Shown here: in pieces, positions 12,717 through 24,700 of the stretch
Layout of the letters: every line of letters begins with the position of its first letter
How positions within the stretch are numbered: the stretch's first letter is position 1
NCBI GenBank assembly: GCA_963920705.1
Contig: OY987236.1
Span: 7,922,190-7,986,189, forward strand
DNA length: 64,000 bases
Source: Odiellus spinosus
Lineage: Eukaryota; Arthropoda; Arachnida; Opiliones; Phalangiidae
Reading direction: 5' to 3'
The notes under the pieces: generated by a model
Seen by the model: the letters and a program-made list of their open reading frames with translations, nothing else
What the model was told of the DNA's origin: nothing
The model's database searches: none
Made by a program: the position numbers and the translations under genes

Positions 12717-13623
12717 ATATGCTAGTGACGCGTACGTGTAAATTAAGGACTATTATCAGTTATCCATCACCCCATCTTGAAGTCACGAGCTTCTGATGAT
12801 ATAATTGGTTCGAGTAAAAGAATAATCAATGCGCAATAAGTTGATAACCGCCCTTAGCTTTTCTCCTCGTCTTCCAATCTGTAAAGGTCACGTTTCCACG
12901 TCATCACTTTGAACTAGGCCTAATCATTGCTCTCATTCTTTGAAACTGGATTGATTTTGGTATTGATTTACCAGTTTCAAGAGATGTCTCGCAATAACCC
13001 TATATAATATAGGACTGTGCCAATGAGGAATCAGAATCAAATCATTTTATTATTAATATTATTTACAGTGATATCTTTTTATTGTCGCGTTTTGTATACA
13101 CAGATGTATGTTGAAACTGGAATTAAAGTTAATTCTGTTCCAATTATTTTGATGTCTGTAAAACACTAAGACCAACCATGCATAGGAGACGTTTAATTCG
13201 CAATCGAAACAATGTCTGGAAAGGTATATTATCCTTCACCATTTTCTAGAACGTTGGGATATAGGGAGAGAGCAGTTATTATGATATCACTCATATCGTA
13301 AACCATATCAACAAAATCTTCCTGAGGTATATCCTCAGGATCCACCTAAATATTTTGAAGATCCACGGTTTATCATACTTATAATAAAAGAGATAGGGCC
13401 CATATAGATCACGTAACTGACTGATACCTATGGATAGGGCCAGATACGGCCACAAAATACTTAGCCTGCCTACGAATTTTATTAAGCGCCTCAGTACTAA
13501 AAGTAAAGAGTCAACCAAGAATATCAAATTTCAACTGATTAAGCGGATTAAATTACTCGGTTTTTAGCACGAAGATAAATTTTGGTATAAACGTTTCTAT
13601 TAGCTCGTTCTACTATACTCAAC

Positions 13624-14073
13624 ATGATGAAATTTGCCGGAAAATGGTTTACGTTTTTCGTAATAATGGCGACAAATTGGAATCACCAAATTTTGGGCAA
13701 GTATATTTGGGCACTGCGTTCATCCAATGCCTAAAAATTACGTCGGTATTGGTTCATCCCCAAAACTCTATGGAAATGTACGAAATTTATAGGCAATAAT
13801 CCCTCGGATAATGCACCAAATTTCTCCCAAAGTACAACTCCCAGTCCCGAAACTGCGACTCCCAGGACCGAAGCCATCAGGGTTTGTGGCATGAACCAAT
13901 TTCAATGCGCAACGTGGGTTAAACCCGGATGTATACCCAATTGTTGGAGATGCGATTCGGACATTGACTGCGCTGATGGCTCTGACGAGGTTAACTGCGG
14001 CAAGAAAGGTGAAGGATTACTTACTTGCCCTGTTTTGTTAGTTACCGGGACGCAACGATTGGGGGATAAATAA
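13624..14073 (+). CDS. Small predicted secreted protein with one LDL-receptor class A domain
   Basis: Exon 1 (13624-13700) starts [19 protein letters not shown], a plausible signal peptide, and ends at donor GTATATTT in phase 2. Exon 2 starts at 13881 after CCATCAG and restores the frame. It encodes an LDLa module with the expected six cysteines and calcium motif: [18 protein letters not shown], then [11 protein letters not shown]. If unspliced, it stops at 14073 after a short tail; a possible donor (AAAG/GTGAAG at 14008) means further exons cannot be excluded. LDLa modules bind calcium and extracellular ligands. A Thr/Pro-rich in-frame stretch upstream (about 13793-13880) could instead be part of a longer exon. 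It is not fused to LTA4H downstream because the frames disagree. Confidence 0.55.
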
Positions 14074-14224
14074 TTACGACGAAAAGGATAGCCCTGAGTC
14101 TAGTATAATATTGGAGGAGCAATAGATTAAGCTTGGAGTAGAAATGTGAAACATTCCTACCAAGGTAAAAGTTATCATTTCTTTACGCGGAAGAGATCAT
14201 GAAGAGATCGAATGAATGAACCGA

Positions 14225-14584
14225 GGGGTCCGACACTCCTTCGAATTTCGTACACCTTTAAGATTCTAAAATTTACGAATGTCGAATTTCTAGTCAATCT
14301 TGGGAAAAATTTACAAATTTTGCGAATTTCTCGAATTTTTAAATTTCTTTCGAATTTTTTAGAAATCTAAAGAAATTTATGAATTTCTTACAAATTTTTG
14401 GAAATTTACCAAAATTTACAAATTTTCAATCGAATTTTCGAATTTCAATCGAATCTTCGAATCGTCATCAAATTTTCGAATCTTAGAAAATTTACGAATT
14501 TTGGGCAAAATCTTCAAATCTAAACCCAAAAATTCGAAGATTTCAAATTTCGTAAACAATTTAGGCGAGTGTCGGAACCCCCGG
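14225..14584. mobile_element. 360 bp MITE with (G)GGGTCCGACACTC termini
   Basis: The left end is GGGGTCCGACACTCC and the right end GGCGAGTGTCGGAACCCCC, inverse to each other. The flanks repeat AATGAACCGA at 14215-14224 and 14585-14594, a target duplication of about 8-10 bp as in hAT-like elements. The interior is a degenerate array of CGAATTTC, AATTTACGAA and similar blocks with no coding sequence. It lies just upstream of LTA4H. The termini resemble those of the element at 47404-47555. Confidence 0.75.
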
Positions 14585-14758
14585 AATGAACCGAAGATTG
14601 GAACGCGACAAAATGTCGTCTGCTAACCTTCATTTCTGAGAATTTTTGAAAAGTGGCTGGACGACTTTATTATTCGTGGGCCATTGAATTTATAAATAAG
14701 ACTAAAATCCTTCTAAATTTGGTGTTTAAGGTAATTGGTAGTTTTACCATAGTTTTCA

Positions 14759-17700
14759 ATGTGGCAGGTAGTATCCACCGTTGTTACAATAACTGTATCG
14801 GTTATATTAGGTTTATTATTAAGAATGGATTTCCGCCAAGGCTTAAGTCCAGGAGATCCCAATTCCTTTTCAAGACCGGACACGTGCCGCGTCAAAATGG
14901 TGCATTTAAATTGGGATGTTGATTTTCAATCGAAGAAATTAAAAGGTTACGTTGACTTGGAAGTGGAACGTATAGATTCTACTAATAAAGATTTATTGGT
15001 AAGTCTCAAAAAATTCTGTTTTTATTAGTCACACGAGCATTTGCTTGATACAGATTCTAGATACTCGAGACTTGATTATATCAAGTGTATTGAGTGTTGA
15101 AACGAAAGAATCACTCGATTTTTCGTTAGGATCTCCAGTAGATTCTTTTGGCTCCAAGCTGGAGATCAAACTTAGTCCTGCCACGTAGGTGTTATTCAAC
15201 TTATCATAATTGTAAAGATTTATATCCCATATTGTAAAAATTGCTAGATAAGTAATTAGTATCCTCCCTTTTAATCTAGAACGACTGTTAGGGTCAATTA
15301 CGAAACTGTACCTGCTTCTACAGCTTTACAATGGATGTCTCCTGAACAAACAGCGGGAAAAAAGCATCCTTATCTTTTTAGCCAATGCGAGGTAAATTTT
15401 AAGGCTGAGCGAACAACTCGGTTTCCTTATCAATTCAACTACTTTTGATTATATATTTTAAATCTGGTATGAGTACTCAGTATTTGTTTCATAAATTATC
15501 AAAAGAGTACTCGCTCATCCTTTGTAAATTATAAACCAACATTTGATTGAAAGTAGATTGTAAATGAGACTATTCGGTTGTTAGGCTATACACGCTCGAT
15601 CTATGCTTCCTTGCCAAGATACCCCCTCGGTAAAGGCACCTTTTACAGCTAAAGTTAGTGTACCTAAAGAACTAGTAGTTCTTATGAGTGCCATTGGAGA
15701 CGGTAAAGAAGATTCTACGGATCCGAGCAAGATAACTTATAAATTCCACCAAAAAGTTCCCATTCCGAGTTATTTAATTGCCATAGCTGTAGGTGCCTTA
15801 GTATCAAAGTAAGATGTGAATTTTCATCAGAGAAATTACAGTTTGACTTATGAACTCTTTAAACAACTTAGAAAAATTGGTCCAAGAAGTCACGTTTGGT
15901 CGGAAAAAGAATTTTTAGACAAATCTGCTTATGAATTTGCCGAGACTGAAGCTATGCTTTCTGCCGCTGAAAGCTTTTTAGGCCCTTACGGTAAACTCAA
16001 ATAATTTTAAAGGGAGAATGAAAGTAGAAAAAATTACTTGTATTCTCCCTTTAGACACCTTTTTGATTATTATTAAATTACTTAAACTTTCACTATAGTT
16101 TGGGGAATATACGACTTACTAGTCCTTCCTCCTTCTTTTCCGATGGGTGGAATGGAGAATCCGTGCCTTACTTTCCTAACTCCAACCCTTTTGGCCGGAG
16201 ATAGATCCTTAGCCACTGTTGTGACCCACGAAATATCTCATAGTTGGACTGGAAATCTAGTCACGAACCGCAATTTTGAGCATTTTTGGTTAAATGAAGG
16301 ATTCACCCGCTTTGTTGAAAATATAATTGGAGGAAGATTAGTTGACGAAAAGTTTCGACATTTTCGATCTTTGGAAGGATGGGCTGATTTAGAAGAAGAG
16401 GTCAACAAATTAGGAAAAGATAATCCGATTACTCAATTGGTTGTTGATTTGAAAGGGGTTGATCCGGACGATGCTTTTTCCAGAATTCCCTATGAAAAGG
16501 GCTGTGCGTTTTTGATGCACCTTGAACAATTACTAGGAGGGAAAGGTAACCATTTGTTTGACATATATTGAGTCAATAATTATGCTTGAGGTTTTGTTAA
16601 AGTAAACACGCACCCTTTCTTGATTTGGGCACGTCAAATTGATCTTATACCAAGCTCGTTAATTACATCTTAAGAAATCGAAGAAAATTAGTAAGAAATT
16701 GGCTTACCCAATGAGAAAAAAACTATTTTGGTGAAGAATGGTCCAAATTGGGAAATTTCAACAGAATTTGACCAACACGAAAAATTTTAAACAATAAGGA
16801 AGGGATAGAAAGTCATTTGTTATTGGGTTGCATTATCCCTTTAAGGATAAACAATAGCAAATCACTTCTTGTCCAGCTTCATTCGTCCTTTATGGGTAAA
16901 GATTCAGTTTTTGTTTTTCTCAAAATCTCTTCAGAAATCTTTGAAGGTTTCTTGCGAGCGTATATCGAGGAGTTTAAATACAAGTCAATCGATAGTGACG
17001 ACTTCAAATCATTCTTGTATCGATACTTTAAAGACAAAGTTGAAGTCTTAAATAGCGTTGATTGGCATGGTTGGATGTATAAGCCTGGAATGCCACCTGT
17101 CAAACCAAATTTCGACGATACTTTGGTTAAACAATGCGTCACTTTGAGTCAAAAATGGATCAATTCTAGTGTGGATGATATTCAGTCATTTACGAATGAA
17201 GATTTTAAGGAACTAAGTTCCTCTCAAGTGATAGTCTTTCTACAGCTTCTCCTTAATGAGGTTTTTAAACCTATTCCGTACTATTATTAATTTTTTTTAG
17301 ATTAAAAAAAATTGATTACTTGATTTATTCATTTCTAGAATAAAGCATTGCCTTTAGAAAAACTTGAAAAGATGACTCAATTGTACGAGTTCGATGTTAA
17401 TCAGAATTGCGAAATTAGATCTCGGTACGTATGTTTGTAAATTAATTAATGGAATAAACTAGTACTCATTTTAGTATCGTTTGTTAATAATATAGGTGGT
17501 TGAGATTGGGTATTCAAAGTCGTTGGAAAAAGATTGTTCCTTTAGCATTGGCTTTCGTTACTGATATTGGAAGAATGAAATACATCTCACCCTTGTATAG
17601 GTAAATCAATTTTAATTATCACTCAGGATTTTTACACCACATGGAAATAGGTCCAAAAGGTCAAGGAAAAATGATTGATGAGATATAGCTTTCCAACGTT

Positions 17701-18466
17701 AAAAGGGGTTAAAAAAGCAGGTAAACATATTTGCCAAATACACCAAGAACTAAATAATACACCAGGATCCCCAGTTAATGTAGTAAAATACAAAGTACGC
17801 GATTAAAATAAAAACACGTATAACTAATCATATATTCAAGTCTATAACAAGCCTGACAGTACTATATTACAAGACAGATAGGCAATTTAGAAGTAGAGGC
17901 ATACAGTTCCCTCTTGATCCGAGGCTTGGAGCATAGTGTACGTGACTTGCACGCGGCTATCTTCAAGGGTTGACTTGTATTGCGGGAAAGTCGGTTTACT
18001 GCTGAAGAGGTGATGATCAGGTACTGGGCCCTATGATTATTTTTAACAGTTGGATAATTTAGATGAGATGCTAGTCCTTCCACCTTGGAGTCCATGTGCT
18101 GTCCTATCTCAAGGGGTTGATGTTAAGCAGGCAACTGATAATCTTCCGCTGCCACCATTAGGGCTAGATCTATTTCTTTAACTGATGGGGATAAACAGAT
18201 AAGAATCTGTTGCATTCTAGTTCTTTTACTATTTTAGCCTTTATTACTTGTATATTTAGCTAAAACCTATATTTCCTTTAAAGGATTTTTAAATTTTCCA
18301 TGGTCGCCCTGCTTCGCTATATTATAAACATATTGTTTTTTTCTGAAGCAATTTGTACGCTTGGGAGGAAGTACGAGACCAAGCTATCGAGACTTTCCGT
18401 AAAAATCGACCTCAGATGATGCACATGTCGGCCCACTCTGTTGCCAAAGTTTTACATTTGGCTTAA
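14759..18466 (+). CDS. LTA4H: Leukotriene A4 hydrolase / aminopeptidase (M1 metalloprotease)
   Basis: Ten exons: 14759-14998, 15054-15184, 15280-15391, 15585-15808, 15872-15990, 16099-16545, 16935-17260, 17339-17424, 17496-17600, 18349-18466; phases agree and give 635 residues (human 611). LTA4H is a bifunctional zinc enzyme: it trims short peptides and, in vertebrates, hydrolyses the epoxide LTA4 to LTB4. Seen are PCQDTPSVK, the exopeptidase motif GGMENP, zinc site HEISHSW plus WLNEGF, DPDDAF with the catalytic Asp, PYEKG with the proton-donor Tyr, and GRMK for carboxylate recognition. The Tyr equivalent to human Tyr378 is Phe. The first Met follows an in-frame stop and gives a hydrophobic 22-residue extension; the second Met (14825) gives the usual cytosolic start. 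An acceptor-like CCATAG just upstream suggests a 5'UTR intron. Confidence 0.95.
16007..16054. mobile_element. 48 bp remnant or minimal TTAA-family element in LTA4H intron 5
   Basis: The sequence TTAAAGGGAGAATGAAAG is followed within 25 bp by the inverse TATTCTCCCT-TTAG. It keeps both ends of the TTAA family with almost no interior, so it is a solo-termini derivative. The right TTAA has mutated to TTAG. It sits between LTA4H exons 5 and 6 and does not disturb the splice sites. Confidence 0.65.
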
Positions 18467-18716
18467 AGCTAAGTTTGCAAATTTAATCCAAATTATTTTT
18501 TCTAATTCAAGATAGAATTTATGATATTTTCACAATTAATTTTTCGAAAGTTTAAAGCCTGTTATCGTTCTTAGTTGGTGATGCCATAAAATCAAATTTT
18601 GAAGGTTGTAGTTAGGACCAATTTGTAAACATTTCGATATTGGAAATATAAAACGTAAAACATGTACAAATGGTTTGGTTTCTCGCACATTTGTTCCAGG
18701 ACCAGAAACATTTTAA

Positions 18717-18735
18717 CCCCCCCCCCCCCCCCCCC
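18717..18735. repeat. Homopolymer C tract of 19 bases
   Basis: A 19-base run of C lies in the 388 bp between the LTA4H and astacin stop codons. The length is likely variable between individuals and prone to assembly error. Confidence 0.95.
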
Positions 18736-18853
18736 TTATTTGTTAGATAGGAATTATCTCTTACCCGCAACTTTACTATTAGGTTTTAGGAAAACGAGCC
18801 AATAATAAATATTTTGAGTTTAATCAGTAGTAAAAATTATAATTTTAAGTTTC

Positions 18854-20423
18854 TCAACAACGGTACAATTTTCTAACTCTTAGAGCATCGCTTGCCGAGA
18901 GACCCGGTTTGTTATAAACTTCGGCCAATCTTCCCCCGTTTATGGTACTCATGGTCCTTGAATAACCGTCTTTGGAGAATGATAGGTCACCGTATAACAT
19001 GATAGAACTGTAATCGAAACGATCTAGGAGTCTGTTTTGGTATGGACTCAATTTGGCGAATTGCGAAGACATTCCGTTTTGAATGTTGTTCCAATAGATG
19101 GTGACAAAATTATCCTAAATTTAATATAATGAAGATTAGATTGTGTCGTGTCATGAGGAATGTATTCTTGAAAAGTAGGAAGAAATATATATCTTGAAAT
19201 GGGTTTAATATAGGTTTTATTATGCATGGGGGGGGGGGGGGGTGAGTATTCGTTTTCACTTTGAGTACTCAATTGTCTCGTTTTACTAAGTATTATTTTC
19301 ATAACAATCCAAGCCTTAAGGATCTTGTGAAAAACTTGGCAAGGATTAAATGAATTTTGCAAAGAAATTTGCAAAAATTTGTCAAGGTTTAAACTAATTG
19401 TGAAAACTTTGAGAAATTCTTAAAGGAGATTCCCTTATTTCAATTTTAGGGAAAACAATTATAAGCTTCAAGCAATCAGGAGTAGCTGGGGTAAAGACCC
19501 GCAAGCACTCTGGTTCTTGAAAATTTAACAAGGCCCGACTATTGATTTCCTTAATTACCATTAAAAGTGGTACTCGCCCAGTCCTAGTTTTTATAAAACT
19601 GGGCTTAATGATCTCTAACTCTTTATTTACTTACCCTATCACTTCTGTTTTGTTCATGGTAGAACCCGACAGCGTGCCCCAATTCGTGAACAATAATTCC
19701 ATGACTTTCGCATCCTTGTCCCAAAGATAATTGTTGTCCTCCTCCGATCATGCCAACCATAGAATAGCACCCTTGCCCACGGAAGATGTGGATGTAGTTT
19801 CTCTCATTAGTTCTTTCTTTAAATCTAATGCAAGTGTTTTGATGATAGTGGTTCATTGCTGAAATGATCCTTGAACGAAGACTGTCTATTAAGCATAAAA
19901 GTCAATATAAATAACATTTAAAAAAAAATAGATCATAAGTATTTGATACTTTTAAGTGTGACTTCTAGAACTTACATAGACTTGGATCAATGTAGAATGG
20001 AATAATCCCGTTTGGCCATCTTAAGTTGTCGCTGGCTATTGCATTCCTTTCCTGAAAAATTTAACTAGTTTTAAGTAAAGGCTGTGGCTATACTCTGTTG
20101 CACCTATCATCAATGATCTTATATTTAATTTTTTAAATATAATTAAGAATTTTGCCTATTTGGACCTATAATACCTATATATTTTGTGGAATTTTGGCTG
20201 GGAATAGCGTATCAAATCTAAAAACCACTTACATTCACAACAACTCCCAACATGTCACCACCGAAGAGCTCGGGGTTTTCCATTGGGTTACTTCTTCCCT
20301 CATCTGCTCTCCAAAAGATTTTATTATTAAACTACCTATTTTGTTTATAGAAATTTAGGTCATTAAATTACCTGCTATGGCAAAGGCCACCAAAAGGGCC
20401 CCAACAAAAGCAAAAGCGATCAT
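18854..20423 (-). CDS. Secreted astacin-family (M12A) zinc metalloprotease
   Basis: Five exons on the minus strand: 20423-20372, 20306-20233, 20051-19976, 19885-19635, 19114-18854, giving 237 residues with all phases consistent. The order is: signal peptide MIAFAFVGALLVAFAIA; a very short propeptide with NPELFGGDM, whose FxGD Asp is the aspartate switch that keeps astacins latent; an RNA-like maturation boundary (ERNAIASDNLRW); then a catalytic domain with WPNGIIPFYI, the zinc motif HELGHAVGFYHEQNR, and the Met-turn SSIMLYG with its zinc-proximal Tyr. It ends KLYRC just after the catalytic domain, with no CUB, EGF or ShK tail, like crayfish digestive astacin. Zinc site and switch are intact, so it should be active after propeptide removal. 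It is convergent with LTA4H. Confidence 0.95.
19228..19242. repeat. Homopolymer G tract of 15 bases in astacin intron
   Basis: A 15-base run of G sits inside the last astacin intron (C-run on the coding strand, following a T/C stretch). It is about 110 bases upstream of the exon 5 acceptor, so it is not itself the polypyrimidine tract. Confidence 0.9.
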
Positions 20424-21778
20424 ATTTTGAACAAAAGCGCCTTTAAAAATAAATATTTTAAAGTGAGGTTCTTGTATCTAAACAAGGTTTATATATACAT
20501 TCGTGGATTATCTTTAACTTCATTGTTAGATTAGATCTTAATTTTCTTAACCAAATGTTATTTTATTCGCGGAAACTTGACACCTGTTTGTTAGATATTT
20601 TATAAATACTGTGGACATTGCAGTAATATTTTCAACATAGTCATTGGCATAGTTAATCAACACTATCTAACATCCTTTTCGTTAATCTGATCCTAAAATA
20701 AAGAACGTTGAAAGTTTTAATTACATAACAAGGCCATTCATTCTTTACGATTAAAATGAGCCTTTTGAATATGATTACCTTGAATTATGTAGGAAGATTA
20801 CCCGTAACATCAGTTTCTATTTTTCTAAATTGCAAATGAGTTTAAATGAGAAAAGCGATGCTTAAAGTTTATTTAGTCCTAAAGCTGCATCGAAATACAC
20901 ATACTTAGTTAAGTAATATCACTCCAAAGCGCGTTGTTCAAAAAACAAAGTTCATACCAACTTTTAAATTGTACAATGGACTACTAGTCTAGGTGCTTGT
21001 CCGGCCACCCCTCTCTTAACTTTGAAATTTCAGGGAATTATAATGATGACAAATATCAGGGGAAAAATCTGTTAATATAACACGTTTAAAAATATAGGAT
21101 CAATATTGGTGGCCAGAGAAAGCTTATTACTATTGTGTCTTTTGATTTTTAAACCTTAGAGAATATAAAGCTTTCTTTTTACGCACTTGGAAACATAAGA
21201 GTAAATTTATTGGAAAATTCTTTTGAAATGTTGTGTAAACCTTGAAAAATTTCAAGGATAGGAGCCTACTTTTCTTTTTATTACCAAGTCTAGCTAGTCC
21301 ATGTGCTTGTTAGTGAATTCTTTAGTCAGGTTTTTATCATTTTGAGAATACAGACTTGGGAGTCAGGAACTTCATCTTGAAGGAGGTATTATAGACTTCT
21401 GATAATTTCTAGTCTGAATCAATTTTCAACAATGCAAAACTTAATTTAAAGAAATTTTATTTTTTCTATACTATTTTACATAATTTGATATCTGCACAAA
21501 TTAATTTTAAAAGTAATTAGCGATAACGAAAATTAACCCAAAATAATTATTTTAAATTATTGTTTAACAAAGCACCGAGATTACCTTTTTTTCTTTAAAA
21601 AAAAGGCATTATTTTAGGCAGCCTTACACGCAATTTTAATAATTATCGATTAGACACTTATGGATATAGCTTTTTTTTTTCATACGTGACAATTTTTGGA
21701 GATTTTGTACCACCACAAATTCTAGTTAAGGGTTAATGAATTTAAATTTGAATCACTTTCCCTATCCTTTCAAGTTCT
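20424..21778. other. Intergenic spacer between astacin and PDZD8
   Basis: About 1.35 kb of AT-rich DNA holding the astacin promoter side and the 3' end of PDZD8. I see no further exon, RNA gene or well-formed transposon. Minus-strand A/T-rich sequence around 21450-21470 could supply a PDZD8 polyadenylation signal. Confidence 0.5.
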
Positions 21779-24700
21779 TTAACCGTTACATTTCTCGTTA
21801 TCGAGTATAGTTGGTTCTTCCGCATTTGAAACTAACAAACCTAATTGAATTTCGTCTGGATCTCTAATAATGCAAGAATTTTCGTCTTCCATTTGTATAT
21901 TATCTTGATCTCCCTTAAATAAGTTTCCATCGCCACTAGGGAAGATATTTAGTTCGGAAACTGGACTAGGAGCGGTTACGGATATAAAAGCCGCTGGTGT
22001 TAATGCTAAAGTATGGGCTTCTTTACAAAGAGCCACAACGCAGCTAGTTGGAAGCGGTGGGAGTGGGATTGATTGTTGTTGAATGTTGTTCGTCGTGTTT
22101 TCTTTCTCTTCGATGCAGGTTTTGTCCCGTAATGGTTCGGTTCCATTTTCAATCTCTTCTTCTTTATTTGAGTCATCGCGACAGTGTTGCATGGCGGATA
22201 AGTAAAGTAGCTATCAAAAGGATATTGAGAAGTTTATTCCTTATCAAAGTGGCTAGTTAGGTCCAAATTTTGGGTCTAAATAGCCTGTAGGCTATTTACG
22301 CCTACACTTTAGGCCAAATTAGACCAAAAACATGGGCCAATATTAGTAGCTACCACACAAGTTGTTGGTATTTTGGGCCCCAGCAGGCTATTTAGGGTCA
22401 AAATTGGGACCTAAATAGTGTATAGGTTGTAGGGACTATTTAGGCTCAGATAGAAAACTGAAAAGAATTGTGTTTCGTAAATTTTTACCATCAAAGTGGC
22501 CAAAGCTTGATTACGCTGATCGCATTTGGCCAAAAGAAAAGCTAGTTTTGTTTTTTCGCTGATATTTTGGCTTTTTTGCTCCTCTTTAGCCAAGCGGTTA
22601 CGAACCGACGTTTCTCTATCAACCGCTTCTTGAAGTTTAGATAACTAAAAATGATAGACTCGTTACCCGAAGGGGTATAGGCTTAAATTAGTAAATTATG
22701 AAGGTAAATCCTTACCATCCTTTCTAATTTGTTACGTCGTCGCTTGTAAGTCATTTTGCCATACAATTCTTTCCCTTTTTCTTTAGCTAAAGCCAAGAGA
22801 CGATCGTCATGGGGAAATTTCATCATTTCGTTCAGAGTTCCATCAATATCCTCATCATCATCTTCTATTTCGCTTTCATCGTCGGTGCGAGAATCTTCGT
22901 GGGAAAGTAAAAGATCCAACCACGAAGAAATTTCCGGATTATCCGCCGATCCTTGTAAGGAGGACTTTCTACTTTGAGACGGCGAATGATAAGGTGATGG
23001 GGGTAAACTTTTCGATGCTGGGAAGCAGCTGGAGTTGGGTAATGCTAAATTGCACGAGGAACCTGATCGAGAAAGACCAGAATTGACGGGTGATGACGTG
23101 ATTTTTGGTTGGTCAGGGCTGGTTGGATTCGTTTGATGTCTTTGAGCCGTTTGGGCGATGTTTGATAGTAAAGCGTTCAAGTTTTTGCGGCAAGACTGTC
23201 AAGATTCAAAGTTTCATTTTATAATTGTACTACCAATGTACGAATGAGTCTTACAATAGGTGAAATACTATCGAAAGATTTTCTCGTCTTCCCAGGAGTC
23301 CCTTGCGAAGTTTCTTTTGAACTCTCAGCGATTCCTGCAGAATTTTTTGTCAGGTTTAATATACTTTTACGAGCTTTATCCTTCTCGCAAGACGTTTCCA
23401 GTTTGCATTTATTGACGCATTTTTTATGAGATATTTTACCACAAAGGCTACACTGAAAAGCAGCCTTCAACCAAATCTAATTCAGGGAGAATTAAAAATG
23501 AATATTCCTACTCTTTTTGGAAGAAGCAACGCAATTGTTCAAACCTTTTTTTGACAAAAATCGCAAGTGGCTGTCGAATTGAAATGAGCACTGACAAAAT
23601 CGTGGGAACTTTCTCTCGAACTGTTTGAAGAGTTTTGAGAAACGTCATCCTCAGAATCTGTCGCGGAACGAGATGCGGTGTTGGTTTCAGGTTTTAAAAG
23701 ATGAACTGGGGAACTAGATGTTAATGATAATTTTCTGATTGGTTGATTTTTATCCTTTTCTTTCGCAGTTTTATCTTCCGGGGCAATTTTAAGGGAAAAC
23801 TTTGCATTTGCTTTTTGAAGAGCTTCGTTCATCCGTCCTCTTATTTTTGGATTAGGCGGCCGAGCTTGGGTATTAAAGTATCGAAAATAAAGGGTGATAT
23901 CTCCGCAACAAAGCCTCCAATCGAACCCACGATGAAGTGATAGTTTTTGCCATTTTCTACACCAGGGTTAACTTTTGTTAAAAATTGTTTTCAAATAAAA
24001 TACGGAGCCAAATGAAATAAGTGGGAACTGGAAAACTATAAATGGGGCAAAGAAAATCAAAATGAAAAGGGATGTTAACGAAAGCACCTGTCAAGTTGCC
24101 ACGAATTTGGAGGAATAAGCCTGAAGACTTCCAAATGGGAACCTTGCGTAGTCGAAGAACACTCTTTCACGAGACTCAGAAGGGAAACGCTCGCCTTTTA
24201 AAATGGTTATTAGAAGAGATAGAGAAGCGTAGATAAAGTTTGGGAAGGATATGGATAGAAAAGCGTTAGAGAACACCCTAGAAGTAAACTTACGTGTCCT
24301 ATGAGAACGTCGCAAACTGATGACGAATCGTCGTTAGATGGACTTTTAACGGGAGAATCAGACTGAGGTTTACCAGAAGGTGCGGTTTGACACCATACAC
24401 CGATATTAAGGCATAAACATTCGCTGTTCAAATCAAAAAGGATTCGTTCGTTCCAATATGGATTCTATAAGATATCAACAATTAACTCTAACATGAAAAA
24501 TTGCTTTTAGTTTTTAAGTAAACTAACTTCTAAGGCAATTACTGAACCGGTTTTTCTAGTGTTTTCCGAACTAAAATTTGTGAAACTGATGGAATTTTTA
24601 ATGCTTTCTATGTTGGCTCCATTCTCATCTTTTGGCATATCGTCGAAAAGAGAAGTTTCTTCCTAAAGTTAAAAAAAAAGGGTCCAAAATACTTATTTGT

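Noticed and set aside
13881-14998. Fusion of the LDLa exon to LTA4H
   Set aside because: The donor at 14008 leaves phase 1; joining to the acceptor before 14753 gives a frame that does not encode LTA4H.
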